Assembly (NCBI GenBank): GCA_016215605.1
Contig: JACRJB010000054.1
Coordinates: 25,771 to 89,770 of the forward strand
Direction of reading: 5' to 3'
Length of the DNA: 64,000 nt
Source of the DNA: Rhodopseudomonas palustris
GTDB lineage: Bacteria > Pseudomonadota > Alphaproteobacteria > Rhizobiales > Xanthobacteraceae
A model generated the notes under the pieces. That model searched no databases and was not told where the DNA came from. It saw only the letters and a list, made by a program, of their open reading frames with translations. This document shows positions 24,295-33,973 of the stretch, piece after piece (position 1 is the first letter of the stretch; every line of letters starts with the position of its first letter). Position numbers and translations under genes: made by a program.

Positions 24295-26259
24295 TCAGTT
24301 CGCCTTCGGCTCGGCGTTCGGTGCGGTGGCCGCCGGCGCGGCCGGCGGTTCGGCGGCATCGGGCTCGGCTTTGCGGCTGCCGGTGCCGCCGGTGATGCGC
24401 TCCAGCACCGAGCGGACCGCGTCGCGGGTCTTCTTGTCCTTCACCGCGTCGAGCAGCGGCGCCGAGGCGGGCGAGCGGCGGATCAGGCTTTCCGGGTCGG
24501 GGAAGATCAACGGATCGTCCCACGGCCCTTCGACGATGAACGGCAGGTTGAAGCCCGGCGCGCCCGGCGCATTGGCGAGGCTGGCGACGCCCTTGAGGTC
24601 GTATTCGCGCGACGGCACCGAGGCGGTGCCGGTCAGCGAGATCCTTGCGGTCGGGCCTTCGATCCGGATGTCGTCGGCGGTGGCGACGCCGTCGCTGAAC
24701 CGGACCGCGATGTTGAGGCTGTTGAACGGCGTCTTGCCGTTGCGGAAATTGCCGCCGCCGGACAGCGGCCGCCGCTCCAGCCGCTTCAGCAATTGCTCGA
24801 CGTTGAATCCGGTGATGGCGCCGTCGTGGCCGGTCAGCAGCGCCGAGCCGTCGAGCGATTGCGCCAGCCCGAACGGGCTCGAGCCCGACGCTTCCAGCGA
24901 GATGCTGAGATTGCCGCGCCCCGACAGGTTGCGCACGCCGAGCAGGTCGGTGGCGCAGGCTTCGAGGTCGACGTCGTTGAACTGGAACTGGGTTTTGATG
25001 TTGGCGACGCTGTCGCGGCGGGTGACGCCGAGGGTGCCGCGGACGATGCCGCCATAGATCTGCGCCTCGCCGACGCTGAGCGCCAGCGCGCCGCCGCGCA
25101 GATTGGCGCTGAGCGCGGTGCGCCCCAGCGCCGACGAGCCGAACACCACCTTCGCCGCCGACAGCCGGACGTCGAGATCGACCGGGTTGGCGGAGCCGAG
25201 ATCGAACAATTGCCGGTTCCAGTCGCGGGCGCCGGTGGTCAGCAGCTTGATCGTCGACAGATAGGGCGTGACGTCGATGGTGCCGGCCGCCAGCGTCGCC
25301 TGCAGGCCCTGATGGCCGCCGGCGATGGTGTAGGTCATCACGCCTTCGGCGACGTTCTTGTCGAGCTCGATGTTTACGTTGGTCAGCGCGATCGACGGTC
25401 CGACCAGATTGGCGCGCGCCTTCATGGCGAAGCGGCCGAAGCCACCGGCGCCGGGCGGCTCCTGGCCGGCCCAGCGCAGCGCGTTGCGCAGCGAGGCACT
25501 GTCGGCCGAGAGGGTGCCTTCCAGCACCAGGGTCGATTTGTTGCCGATCGCGCCGTCGAACGCGATCTTCATCGGCGCGCCGGCGAGCCGCAGTTTCAGG
25601 CCCGAACGCTCGCCCGCCAAAGCGGCGATGAAATCGTTGACGCTGATGCTGCCGTCGAGCCGTTCGCCGCGCCAGTCGAATTGCCCGGCGGCGGCGAAGG
25701 TGCGCGAGATCGACGGCCACGCCAGCGACAGGTCGATGTCGCCGATGGTTTCGAAGACGCGGGCGGAGGCGTCGCGATAGGTCAGCACGCCGTCCTGCAG
25801 CCGGATCTCGGAAAACGACACCTGATCGTCGAGACCGGGCTTCATCGTTCGCGTCAGGCTCTTGATGAACGGCGTCCAGTTGCTGCCGCCGTCGGCGTCG
25901 CGGACGACGCGGATGGTCGGCTGGATCAGCACGACGTCGGCGATCTCGAACCGGCGCAGCAACAGCGGCAGCAGCCGCAGATTGGCGGTGAGCGTCTGGA
26001 CGCTGAGCGCGCTGTCGGCGCCATCGTCGTTGCTCTTCAGGCGCACCGCCTTGAAGGTGACGTAGCTGCGCGGGAAGATCGCGACCTCGATGTCGCCGTC
26101 GATCGCCAGGTCGAGTCCGGTCGCGGCGCGCAGCTGCTGCTCGACCGCCTGGCGCATCGCGCCGCGATCGATCAGCAGCGACAGCGCCGCCGCGCAGACC
26201 ACGGCCAAGGCGATGAGCGCCGCAATCGACACCCCGAGGCGCTTGATTCCTTGGGCCAT
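24295..26259 (-). CDS. AsmA-family protein
   Basis: About 654 residues. One N-terminal membrane segment (about residues 7-28, LGVSIAALIALAVVCAAALSLL) precedes the AsmA opening: AVEQQLRAATGLDLAIDGDIEVAIFPRSYVTFKAVRL. The long periplasmic part ends with the AsmA C-terminal pattern LNIAVRFSDGVATADDIRIEGPTARISLTGTASVPSREYDLKG, then an Ala/Pro/Glu tail. AsmA-like proteins sit in the inner membrane facing the periplasm and take part in lipid transport and outer-membrane homeostasis. The ATG at 26259 puts the membrane anchor at the very N-terminus. It is divergent from scoA. Confidence 0.92.
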   Translation of the reverse strand: MAQGIKRLGVSIAALIALAVVCAAALSLLIDRGAMRQAVEQQLRAATGLDLAIDGDIEVAIFPRSYVTFKAVRLKSNDDGADSALSVQTLTANLRLLPLLLRRFEIADVVLIQPTIRVVRDADGGSNWTPFIKSLTRTMKPGLDDQVSFSEIRLQDGVLTYRDASARVFETIGDIDLSLAWPSISRTFAAAGQFDWRGERLDGSISVNDFIAALAGERSGLKLRLAGAPMKIAFDGAIGNKSTLVLEGTLSADSASLRNALRWAGQEPPGAGGFGRFAMKARANLVGPSIALTNVNIELDKNVAEGVMTYTIAGGHQGLQATLAAGTIDVTPYLSTIKLLTTGARDWNRQLFDLGSANPVDLDVRLSAAKVVFGSSALGRTALSANLRGGALALSVGEAQIYGGIVRGTLGVTRRDSVANIKTQFQFNDVDLEACATDLLGVRNLSGRGNLSISLEASGSSPFGLAQSLDGSALLTGHDGAITGFNVEQLLKRLERRPLSGGGNFRNGKTPFNSLNIAVRFSDGVATADDIRIEGPTARISLTGTASVPSREYDLKGVASLANAPGAPGFNLPFIVEGPWDDPLIFPDPESLIRRSPASAPLLDAVKDKKTRDAVRSVLERITGGTGSRKAEPDAAEPPAAPAATAPNAEPKAN

Positions 26260-26456
26260 CGCCAATGAATATCCGGATCGAATGATGGGTATGAAAAGGG
26301 AGGGCCCGCCGGCCCCGTCGGGAGGCAACTTGATCGGTTTTCTTGTCTCTTTCAAGGCCTTCCGGGCCGCAGCGGGTGGACGCAATTGACGGCCCGCGGG
26401 GTTTTTGCCTAATAGACCCAATCGCAGAACAGCCCCTCTCATCAGGTCCCTGCATC

Positions 26457-27173
26457 ATGAACAAGGTTTATCCCGACGCCGAATCGGCACTCGCTGGAAT
26501 CCTGCGGGACGGCATGATGATCATGTCCGGCGGTTTCGGGCTGTGCGGCATCGCCGAGACGCTGTCGGACGCGCTGCGCGAGTCCGGGGTCAAGGATCTC
26601 ACCGTGGTCTCGAACAATGCCGGCGTCGACGGCATCGGCCTCTCCAGGCTGCTGGAGACCCGCCAGATCAAGAAGATGATTTCGTCCTATGTGGGCGAGA
26701 ACAAGCTGTTCGCCCAGCAGTTCCTGGCGGGCGAACTGGAGCTCGAATTCGCCCCGCAGGGCACGCTGGCCGAGCGCATCCGCGCCGGCGGAGCCGGCAT
26801 CCCGGCGTTCTTCACCAAGACCGGCGTCGGCACGCTGGTCGCCGAGGGCAAGGAAATCCGCGAATTCGACGGCGAGAAATACGTGATGGAGCGCGGCCTG
26901 TTCGGCGATCTGGCGATCGTCCACGCCTGGAAGGGCGATACCGCCGGCAACCTCGTGTATCGAAAGACTGCGCGCAACTTCAATCCGATGATGGCGACCG
27001 CGGCCAAGATCACCATCGCCGAGGTCGAGCATCTGGTGCCGGCCGGCGAGATCGATCCGGATCACATCCACACCCCGGGCATCTTCGTCCAGCGCATCAT
27101 CGAAGTCGGCACCGCCAAGAAGCACATCGAGCAGCGCACCACCCGCAAGCGCCCCGCGGCCGCGGCAACCTGA
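26457..27173 (+). CDS. scoA: 3-oxoacid CoA-transferase subunit A
   Basis: 238 residues. [17 protein letters not shown] is the glycine-rich CoA-binding signature of the alpha subunit; the family continues with [58 protein letters not shown]. With subunit B it transfers CoA from succinyl-CoA to 3-oxo acids such as acetoacetate, in ketone-body or PHB-derived acetoacetate use. scoB follows after 11 bases. Confidence 0.96.
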   Translation: MNKVYPDAESALAGILRDGMMIMSGGFGLCGIAETLSDALRESGVKDLTVVSNNAGVDGIGLSRLLETRQIKKMISSYVGENKLFAQQFLAGELELEFAPQGTLAERIRAGGAGIPAFFTKTGVGTLVAEGKEIREFDGEKYVMERGLFGDLAIVHAWKGDTAGNLVYRKTARNFNPMMATAAKITIAEVEHLVPAGEIDPDHIHTPGIFVQRIIEVGTAKKHIEQRTTRKRPAAAAT

Positions 27174-27184
27174 GGAGACCTCTG

Positions 27185-27835
27185 ATGGCCTGGACCCGCG
27201 AACAGATGGCTGCCCGCGCCGCCAAGGAATTGCGCGACGGCTTCTACGTCAATCTCGGCATCGGCATTCCGACGCTGGTGTCGAACTACATCCCCGACGG
27301 CGTCGACGTCGTGCTGCAGAGCGAGAACGGCATGCTCGGCATGGGCCCGTTCCCCTACGAGGGCGACGAGGATCCGGACCTGATCAACGCCGGCAAGCAG
27401 ACCGTCACCGAACTGCCGTCGACCAGCTACTTCTCGTCGGCCGATTCGTTCGCGATGGTGCGCGGCGGCCACATCGACCTGTCGATCCTCGGCGCCATGC
27501 AGGTCGCCCAGAACGGCGATCTCGCCAACTGGATGATCCCCGGCAAGATGGTCAAGGGCATGGGCGGCGCGATGGACCTCGTCGCCGGCGTCAAGCGGGT
27601 CGTGGTGGTGATGGAGCATTCCGCCAAGGACGGCCCGAAGCTGTTGAAGTCGTGCAACCTGCCGCTGACCGGCGAGCGCGTCGTCGACATGGTGGTCACC
27701 GATCTGGCGGTGTTCACCATCGACAAGCACGGCAATGACGGCATGGCGCTGATCGAACTCGCCGACGGCGTCACCCTCGACCAGGTCAAGGAAAAGACCG
27801 AAGCCGAGTTCCGTGTCGCGCTGAAGAACGCGTAG
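27185..27835 (+). CDS. scoB: 3-oxoacid CoA-transferase subunit B
   Basis: 216 residues. [17 protein letters not shown] and [16 protein letters not shown] contain the catalytic Glu of the beta subunit (SENGMLG). [42 protein letters not shown] is equally diagnostic. GAGGAGA precedes the ATG. It forms the SCOT heterodimer with the upstream gene. Confidence 0.97.
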   Translation: MAWTREQMAARAAKELRDGFYVNLGIGIPTLVSNYIPDGVDVVLQSENGMLGMGPFPYEGDEDPDLINAGKQTVTELPSTSYFSSADSFAMVRGGHIDLSILGAMQVAQNGDLANWMIPGKMVKGMGGAMDLVAGVKRVVVVMEHSAKDGPKLLKSCNLPLTGERVVDMVVTDLAVFTIDKHGNDGMALIELADGVTLDQVKEKTEAEFRVALKNA

Positions 27836-27942
27836 TTCGCTTCGTCACTACGTCGGGTGGGCAAAGGCACGCAGCGTCGTGCCTACGCCGCACCAGAGCG
27901 CTTTATCGATTGATCGAATCTGGCCTTTTCAGAGGCACTGAG

Positions 27943-28050
27943 TCCTCATCCTGAGGAGCCCGGCGAAGCCGGGCGTCTCGAAGGATGGCGCCACGCAGTG
28001 CCGGTGGCGCATGGTTCGAGACGGCGCTGCGCGCCTCCTCACCACGAGGA
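27943..28050. repeat. Interspersed repeat, family C
   Basis: Begins TCCTCATCCTGAGGAGCC and ends GCCTCCTCACCACGAGGA. It contains the paired segments GGCGTCTCGAAGGATGG and GGTTCGAGACGGCG, which form imperfect arms. Elements of this kind are frequent between genes of Bradyrhizobium and Rhodopseudomonas. CTCGAAGGATGACGG occurs again at about 28085. Confidence 0.7.
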
Positions 28051-28117
28051 TGTGCTTGTGGCACGAGGCGTTCCTTGGCGCGCCTCGAAGGATGACGGTG
28101 TGCTTGTGGGAGGGCTT

Positions 28118-28747
28118 CTACCGTCGCCCGCCTGCGAACATCGGCGACTCGCCGGGCAGCAGGTTGGAGCGGATGTCGCTGTCGATGGCGCCGTTCGGCT
28201 GGACGTAGCCGGCCGAGAACGACAGGCTGAGATTCGACGTCGGCCGGATCTCGACCCCGGCGTGGACGGCGGTGGCCGCGGTGCTGCCGCTGGCGAAGCC
28301 GGGCGAGGTCAGCGAGGTGAAGACGTCGGGCTGGTACTTCAACTGATCGACACCGCCGAACAGCGTCACCGGCAGGCCGCCGACGCCCTTGAAGTTGTAG
28401 CCGTATTGCGAGCCTTCCAGGGCCAGCGAACCGAAATTGCCGAACGCGCCGGCGCCGCCGATCCCGCCGCCGCGCCAGCCGAGGCCGCTGGCGAAAGCAT
28501 TCACGGGCGCGCTGTAGCTACGGGCGACGAAGCCGGTGCGGAAGCCGTCCTCGTCGACGCTGCTCAGCGCCGCAAAGCCCGGCACGTCGCTCCAGCCCGC
28601 CGTGCCCGCGCTGTCGGCCACGCCGCCGCCGAAGCCGAACGGCCCGCCGGGAACCCAATACCGGATCGGCGCGGACTGCGCGAACGCCGCCTGCGCACCG
28701 AGGCACAGCAGGGCGGCGAGGCCGTATCGGGCAAGTGAGCGAGACAT
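28118..28747 (-). CDS. Secreted Gly-rich protein of unknown function (outer-membrane-like)
   Basis: About 209 residues from the ATG at 28747. A signal peptide (MSRSLARYGLAALLCLGAQAAFA, cleavage before QS) is followed by a Gly/Phe/Ser-rich mature part. It ends in alternating hydrophobic strands (AVHAGVEIRPTSNLSLSFSAGYVQPNG) that resemble a small beta-barrel or porin-like protein. The protein ends Gly-Arg-Arg rather than with a terminal aromatic residue, so outer-membrane insertion is not assured. An alternative start is at 28762. No name can be given. Confidence 0.6.
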   Translation of the reverse strand: MSRSLARYGLAALLCLGAQAAFAQSAPIRYWVPGGPFGFGGGVADSAGTAGWSDVPGFAALSSVDEDGFRTGFVARSYSAPVNAFASGLGWRGGGIGGAGAFGNFGSLALEGSQYGYNFKGVGGLPVTLFGGVDQLKYQPDVFTSLTSPGFASGSTAATAVHAGVEIRPTSNLSLSFSAGYVQPNGAIDSDIRSNLLPGESPMFAGGRR

Positions 28748-28960
28748 CCAAGCTTCCGTCATGGCGAGAATTATACGCGCCGGAGCACTCCGAGGCCAGC
28801 CGGTGCTGCGCATGGTCGCATCGGTCGAGCCGTTCCATCTTCGACGAGATGAGGGCAGTAGCGTGGCGGGGCACGCAGGGTGGGCAACGCGACCGTGCCC
28901 ACCGTCAGCCTCGATCAGATGCACCGAATTTTCGCGTGCACCCTACCTGCGCCTGGCGCT

Positions 28961-30622
28961 TCACTCCGGCAGGTCGGAGAACCGCGTCAGCCAGATCACC
29001 GGGGGGATGCTGGCGGCGACGATGATCAGGGCGGCGAGGGCGCCCTCTTCGAAGCTGCCGCGGCTGGCGTATTGGTAGATCGAGGTCGCCAGCGTCTCGA
29101 CGTTCAGCGGCCGCAGCAGCAGCGTCGCCGGCAGTTCCTTCAGGCAGTCGACGAACACCAGGATCGCGGCGCCGACCAGCGCCGGCCGCAGCAACGGCAG
29201 ATCGACCTTCGCCAGCGTCACCAGCCGCGAGGCGCCGGCGGCACGGGCGGAATCGTCGTAGTCCCGCGGAATCCGCTCGAAGCCGGCTTTCAACAGCCCG
29301 GTCGGCACCGCAAGAAAGCGGATCACATAGGCGGCGACCACCGCGCCGCCCGAGCTCATCAGCAGCAGGCCGGGCGAGCCGAGACCGACCGCCTGCGCGA
29401 GGTTCGCCACCATGCCGTCGAGCGCCAGCAGCGGCGTCAGCAGGCCGAGCGCCAGCACCAGTCCGGGCAGCGCGTAGCCGAGCTGCGCCACCGCCACCGA
29501 GGCGGCGGCCGCGCGGCCGGGGCGCCAGCGCGCGGCGAGGATCACCACGAGGGCGAGGCCGAGCGCCAGCAGCGTCGCGATCGAGGCCAGCGTCACCGTA
29601 TGCAGTGCGTCGCGCGCCAGCGACGGATCGATCCGTCCGGCGAGGCTGCGGCGCAGGCTTTCGCCGAGCAGATACGCCGCCGGCACCACGAAGCCGAGCA
29701 GCACTGGAACGAGACATGCGGCGCAGGCCAGCGCGCCCTTGGCGCCGTGCAGCGGCGTGCGCGGCCGCAGCCGCGGGTTCTCCGCGGAGAATTCGGTGCT
29801 GGCATTGCGCCGGCCGATCCGCTCGATGGTGATCAGCAGCGCGGCGAAGCCGAGCAGCACCAGCGACAATTGCGCCGCCCCGGCGAGGCTGCCGCGATTG
29901 AGCCAGGTGGTGAACACCGAGACCGTCAGCGTCCGCACGCCGAGATACTCGCTGGCGCCGATGTCGTTCAGCGTTTCCAGCGCCGCGAGCGCGACGCCGA
30001 CCGCGAGCGCCGGCCGCGCCATCGGCAGCACGACGCGGCGCAGGATGGTGAGGCGCGAGGCGCCGAGCGTCCGCGCCGCCTCGATCGCATCGGCGCTCTG
30101 CGCCTGGAACACCGCGCGCGCCGACAAGTACACGTAGGGATACAGCACCAGCGCGAGCAGCAGCACCGCACCGGGCAGCGAGCGCAGTTGCGGCAGCCAT
30201 TGCACCGCCTGCGCCGCCGGCATCAGCAGCGTCAGCGTGCGATGCGCGAGGCCAAGCGGCTCGACCAGATCGACATAAACATACGCAGAAAGATAGGTCG
30301 GTACCGACAGCGGCAGTGGCAACAGCCAGATCAGCGCGGTGCGGCCGGCAAAATCGTGCGACGACACCAGCCAGGCGGTGCCGCCGCCGATCAACAGCGT
30401 CAGAACGCCGACGCCGAGCAGGAGCGCCGCGGTGTCGCGCAGCGCCTGCGGCAGCACGTAGGCGAGCAGATGCGGCCAGACCTCTGCGGCCGGCTGCAGC
30501 GCGGTGACCGCGAGGCTGACCACCGGCGCCGCGACGATCAGCGCCGTGAGGAGAGCAATGCCGAGAGCGATGCGTTCGATGCGGGATAATCCGCGGCGAG
30601 ATGCGCGTGGATGAGGCGACAC
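28961..30622 (-). CDS. Iron(III)-type ABC transporter permease, double-domain (FbpB/SfuB type)
   Basis: About 553 residues from a GTG at 30622, with about twelve membrane segments in two homologous halves. Each half has an EAA loop: AIEAARTLGASRLTILRRVVLPMARPAL and YDDSARAAGASRLVTLAKVDLPLLRPAL. LPLPLSVPTYLSAYVYVDL is characteristic of the ferric-iron permeases. The frame is open for 45 codons further upstream, but that part is an interspersed repeat, so the start was placed after it. The matching binding protein lies upstream; no ATPase gene is in the window. Confidence 0.9.
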   Translation of the reverse strand: MSPHPRASRRGLSRIERIALGIALLTALIVAAPVVSLAVTALQPAAEVWPHLLAYVLPQALRDTAALLLGVGVLTLLIGGGTAWLVSSHDFAGRTALIWLLPLPLSVPTYLSAYVYVDLVEPLGLAHRTLTLLMPAAQAVQWLPQLRSLPGAVLLLALVLYPYVYLSARAVFQAQSADAIEAARTLGASRLTILRRVVLPMARPALAVGVALAALETLNDIGASEYLGVRTLTVSVFTTWLNRGSLAGAAQLSLVLLGFAALLITIERIGRRNASTEFSAENPRLRPRTPLHGAKGALACAACLVPVLLGFVVPAAYLLGESLRRSLAGRIDPSLARDALHTVTLASIATLLALGLALVVILAARWRPGRAAAASVAVAQLGYALPGLVLALGLLTPLLALDGMVANLAQAVGLGSPGLLLMSSGGAVVAAYVIRFLAVPTGLLKAGFERIPRDYDDSARAAGASRLVTLAKVDLPLLRPALVGAAILVFVDCLKELPATLLLRPLNVETLATSIYQYASRGSFEEGALAALIIVAASIPPVIWLTRFSDLPE

Positions 30623-30639
30623 GGCGGTGCCGCCTGCTT

Positions 30640-30780
30640 CCCTCTCCCCTTGTGGGAGAGGGTGCCCGAGCGCAGCGAGGGCGGGTGAGGGGGCTTGCCG
30701 CCGCGCCTCGTCCCGCCCCCTCACCCGTCTCGAATTCGCTTCGCTCATTCGAGCCACCCTCTCCCACGAGGGGAGAGGGA
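30640..30780. repeat. Interspersed inverted repeat, family D
   Basis: Outer arms CCCTCTCCCCTTGTGGGAGAGGGT and ACCCTCTCCCACGAGGGGAGAGGG are inverted; inner parts include GGGCGGGTGAGGG and CCTCACCCG. It lies between the iron-type binding protein and permease genes and can form a long hairpin in their transcript. Confidence 0.85.
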
Positions 30781-30803
30781 GTAGGTGCGCATCCCGCTCA
30801 TCG

Positions 30804-31814
30804 TCAGTTGTCGAACCCGACCTTGTCGACCAGCGTCGAGGCGGTCTTGCGCTCGGCGGCGATCTTGGCGATCGGCAGCGAGTCGGCGGTCAGCTTGCCG
30901 TAGCCGGCGATGGTCGGATTCAGCGCCACGCCGGGGCGGATCGGATATTCGTAGTTGGCGTCGGCGTAGATCTGCTGCGCCTTGTCGCCGACCAGCCATT
31001 CGATCAGCTTGATGCCGTTGTCCTTGTTCGGCGCGTGCTTCGCCAGCAGCACGCCGGACAGGTTGACGTGGGTGCCGCCGCCCTCGAAGGTCGGCAGGAC
31101 GACGCGGGTCGCGTCCGCCCAGGCCTTCTTGTCGGGGTCCTTCAGCATCAGCGCCCAGTAATAGGTGTTGCCGATGCCGAGGTCGCATTTGCCCGCGGCG
31201 ACGTCGCGCGCGGTCTCACGGTCTCCGCCCGACGGCTTCTGCGCCAGATTGGCCTTCAGCCCGCGCAGCCAGGCTTCGGCTTTCTCGGCGCCGTGCTTGG
31301 CCACATAAGCGGCGAACAGCGCGTTGTTGTAGATGTGCTGGCCGGACCGGATGCAGATCTTGCCCTTCCATTTCGGATCGGCCAGTTCCTCGTAGGTGAT
31401 CGCATCCTGCTTGACGCGGTCCTTCGAGGCGTAGATCACCCGCGCCCGCATCGAGATGCCGGCCCAGTGACCGTCGGGATCGCGATAGCGCGGCGGCACG
31501 ATCTCGTCGATCACCGCCGACTTGATCGGCTGGGTGATGCCGGCCTGGACCGCCTCGTCGATCCGCCCGATATCCACCGTCAGCAGCACGTCGGCGGGGC
31601 TCTTGTCGCCCTCCGCCTTGATCCGCTGCTCCAGCCCGGAACTCGCCGAGATCACGTTGACGGCGATGCCGGTGTCCTTGGTGAAGGCATCGAACAGCGG
31701 CTGCACCAGCTTGGTCTCGCGATAGGTGTAGACGTTGACCTCGTCGGCGGCGAACGCCTGCAGCGGCAGGAGGGCGGCAGCGAAGGCGAGGGCGGCAGCG
31801 CGGAAGCGGCTCAT
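30804..31814 (-). CDS. Iron(III)-type ABC transporter substrate-binding protein
   Basis: About 336 residues from the ATG at 31814. A signal peptide (MSRFRAAALAFAAALLPLQAFA, cleavage before ADE) is followed by the type II ferric-binding fold: VNVYTYRETKLVQPLFDAFTKDTGIAVNVI, SPADVLLTVDIGRI, and ICIRSGQHIYNNALFAAYV. LGIGNTYYWALML carries the adjacent Tyr pair that binds iron in FbpA/FutA-like proteins. With the downstream permease it makes a ferric-ion importer lacking only its ATPase. Confidence 0.93.
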   Translation of the reverse strand: MSRFRAAALAFAAALLPLQAFAADEVNVYTYRETKLVQPLFDAFTKDTGIAVNVISASSGLEQRIKAEGDKSPADVLLTVDIGRIDEAVQAGITQPIKSAVIDEIVPPRYRDPDGHWAGISMRARVIYASKDRVKQDAITYEELADPKWKGKICIRSGQHIYNNALFAAYVAKHGAEKAEAWLRGLKANLAQKPSGGDRETARDVAAGKCDLGIGNTYYWALMLKDPDKKAWADATRVVLPTFEGGGTHVNLSGVLLAKHAPNKDNGIKLIEWLVGDKAQQIYADANYEYPIRPGVALNPTIAGYGKLTADSLPIAKIAAERKTASTLVDKVGFDN

Positions 31815-31963
31815 GCAGCGGGCTCCAGAATGGCAGTTGAGACCCGGTGTCAGTAGCTCAGCGCACCGCACGACGGCCGCGACGGAATGTCGCGATTAGA
31901 GCGATTCCAGCCCGGTTCACGGGCTGTCCACACACCTCGGCCGGGCGGGCGGACCGGCCTTCG

Positions 31964-32167
31964 TCAGAGTAAATCCTGGCCGTCGCCGCTCTGGCAGGAC
32001 GGGCACTTGCAATTGTGGAAATTGACGTCGGTGGCGAGATATTCCTGGCCGCAATGGATGCAGGCGATCCGCAAATGCGGACGCTTGTCGGCGCTGACGG
32101 TGCGGTCGACCAGGTACTGCCCGAGCGAATTCTGATCGCCGACGGCGACGTGATAGTTCGCGACCAT
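31964..32167 (-). CDS. Small zinc-ribbon-like protein
   Basis: A 67-residue protein. Two Cys pairs, CIHC and CPSC (with an extra Cys in CKCPSC), about 20 residues apart, and a nearby His suggest a small zinc ribbon. The N-terminus MVANYHVAVGDQNSLGQYLVDR carries no signal peptide. The sequence looks coding, with a regular third-base GC bias, but no family is recognised. It stands between the iron-type transporter and the nucleotide-recycling operon, both on the same strand. Confidence 0.65.
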   Translation of the reverse strand: MVANYHVAVGDQNSLGQYLVDRTVSADKRPHLRIACIHCGQEYLATDVNFHNCKCPSCQSGDGQDLL

Positions 32168-32350
32168 AGCGTCCCCCGCATCTCGCGTCTGCGAGATATC
32201 CTAGCACACAGCCCGCGGGGGAAAGCAAATGCGATCGTTGCGAGCGAATCGCGCTTATTGCTCCCGATCGGGTTCCATTCGGCTGGTCGCGACGCCCGCC
32301 GCAGCCTCGGCGGTATCCTGGCAAGGCTACGGGATCGGTTCAGCCCGCGC

Positions 32351-33973
32351 TCATCGATCGGCGGCCTGCGCGCCGCGGCCGTTGTCGTCCAGTGCGCGGC
32401 GCAGCCGCCGGATGATCACGCTGCGGGCGCGGGCGTCGGCCGCCGCCTCGATGCGCTCGTTGATGTCGAGGATGAGCTTCGACATGTCGTTGTGCCAGTC
32501 GAGCTTGACCACGGCCTCCGGCTCGAGCCGCCGGCGATGCTTGCCGTCGAGCGGCGTCGGCACCGCGGCGGCGAGTTCGTAGACGTCGTCGAGCACCGGC
32601 TGGAAGATCTTCGCCGCCGGCAGCTCGCCGCCGCCGATCCGCTCGGCCAGCGCGGCGATCGCCGCTTCCTCGCCATGGGCGAGAAACAGACCGCGCTCGA
32701 TCGGGCGCCGCGCGGTGATCCAGCGTGCCAGTTCGCCGGCATCGGCATGGCCGGAGTAATCGTCGATGCGGCGGATCTTCGCCTTGACCCGGATCTCCTC
32801 GCCCATGATCCGCACCGAGGTCGCGCCGTCTTCGAGGAAGCGGCCGAGCGTGCCGTGCGCCTGATAGCCCACCAGCAGCACGGTGCCGTTGCTGCGGCAC
32901 AGCCAGCGCTTGAGATGATGGCGGATGCGGCCTGCGTCGCACATCCCGCTGGCGGCGATGATGATGTGGAAGCCGCTGAGCTTGGCGATCGCCTTGCTCT
33001 CCTCGACGGTCTCGGTGAAGCGCAGATGCGGCGACGCCAGCAGCCGCTCGACGTCGACGTCCTCGTCGAGATCGGCGGCGTGGCGGCGGAACACTTCGGT
33101 GGCGCGGATCGCCAGCGGCGAGTCGAGAAAGATCGGCGCCGACGGGATCGTGCCTTGCTGCATCAGGTCGATCAGATCGACGATCAGCTCCTGGGTCCGC
33201 TCGACCGCGAAGGCCGGGATCACCAGCGCGCCGCGCGCGGCGGCGGCGGCATTGACCTCCGCGGCCAATCGCTCATGGCGGAGCTGCGGTGAGGTCGGCT
33301 CGCGGGTGCGGTCGCCATAAGTGCTTTCGCAGATCACATAGTCGAAATGCGCCGGCGCCTCCGGATCGGGCTGCAGCAATTTGCCGTCGGGCCCGATGTC
33401 GCCAGAGGCGAGCACGCGCAGCGCCGAGGACGAGCGGCCCTCGCCGGCGATCTCGATCTCGATCGACGCCGAGCCGAGCAGATGCCCGGCATTCCAGTAG
33501 CGGGCGCGGACGCCGGGGATCACGTTGGTCCAGGTCTCGTAGTCGACCGGCCGAAACGATTGCAGCGTTGCGATGGCGTCGGCCTGGGTGTAGATCGGGC
33601 TCACCTCCGGCCGGCCGCGCGCCGCATTGCGCCGGTTCAGCATGGTCACTTCGGACTCCTGGATGCTGCCGGCGTCGGGCAGCATGTAGGAGCACAGATC
33701 GATCGTGCCGCGGGTCGCGAAGATCGGGCCGGCGAAGCCCTCGCGCACCAGCTTCGGCAGCAGTCCGCAATGATCGATATGCGCATGCGTCAGCAGCACC
33801 GCGTCGATGCTCGACGCCTTGAACGGGAAGTCGCCGTAGTTCAGTTCCTTCAGCGTCTTCTGCCCTTGGAACAGGCCGCAATCGACCAGGAAGCGCTTGC
33901 CCTTGGTTTCGAACAAGTAACACGAGCCGGTGACGGTGCGCGCGGCGCCGCAGAATCGGATGGTGACGCTCAT
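32351..33973 (-). CDS. Metallo-beta-lactamase/beta-CASP RNA nuclease
   Basis: 540 residues. It opens with VTIRFCGAARTVTGSCYLFE, typical of prokaryotic CPSF-like beta-CASP nucleases. Metal-site motifs are LLTHAHIDHCGLLPKL (HxHxDH), WNAGHLLGSAS, SGDIGP and the C-terminal SGHAD. The beta-CASP region has ESTYGDR and PAFAVERTQELI. A tail of about 80 residues follows the RNA-specificity region. Such enzymes cleave or trim RNA. Its start overlaps the PRPP-synthetase-like gene by 4 bases, making it third in a coupled operon. Confidence 0.93.
   Translation of the reverse strand: MSVTIRFCGAARTVTGSCYLFETKGKRFLVDCGLFQGQKTLKELNYGDFPFKASSIDAVLLTHAHIDHCGLLPKLVREGFAGPIFATRGTIDLCSYMLPDAGSIQESEVTMLNRRNAARGRPEVSPIYTQADAIATLQSFRPVDYETWTNVIPGVRARYWNAGHLLGSASIEIEIAGEGRSSSALRVLASGDIGPDGKLLQPDPEAPAHFDYVICESTYGDRTREPTSPQLRHERLAAEVNAAAAARGALVIPAFAVERTQELIVDLIDLMQQGTIPSAPIFLDSPLAIRATEVFRRHAADLDEDVDVERLLASPHLRFTETVEESKAIAKLSGFHIIIAASGMCDAGRIRHHLKRWLCRSNGTVLLVGYQAHGTLGRFLEDGATSVRIMGEEIRVKAKIRRIDDYSGHADAGELARWITARRPIERGLFLAHGEEAAIAALAERIGGGELPAAKIFQPVLDDVYELAAAVPTPLDGKHRRRLEPEAVVKLDWHNDMSKLILDINERIEAAADARARSVIIRRLRRALDDNGRGAQAADR

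Noticed and set aside
24199..26268. A 689-codon plus-strand frame opposite the AsmA gene
   Set aside because: Its composition (Arg, Gly, His, Gln-rich, no domains) is typical of antisense frames in GC-rich DNA; the minus-strand AsmA protein is well supported.
28880..30589. A 569-codon plus-strand frame opposite the iron-type permease
   Set aside because: Arg/Gln/Asp/His-rich translation without domains; the minus strand encodes a twelve-segment permease with EAA loops.
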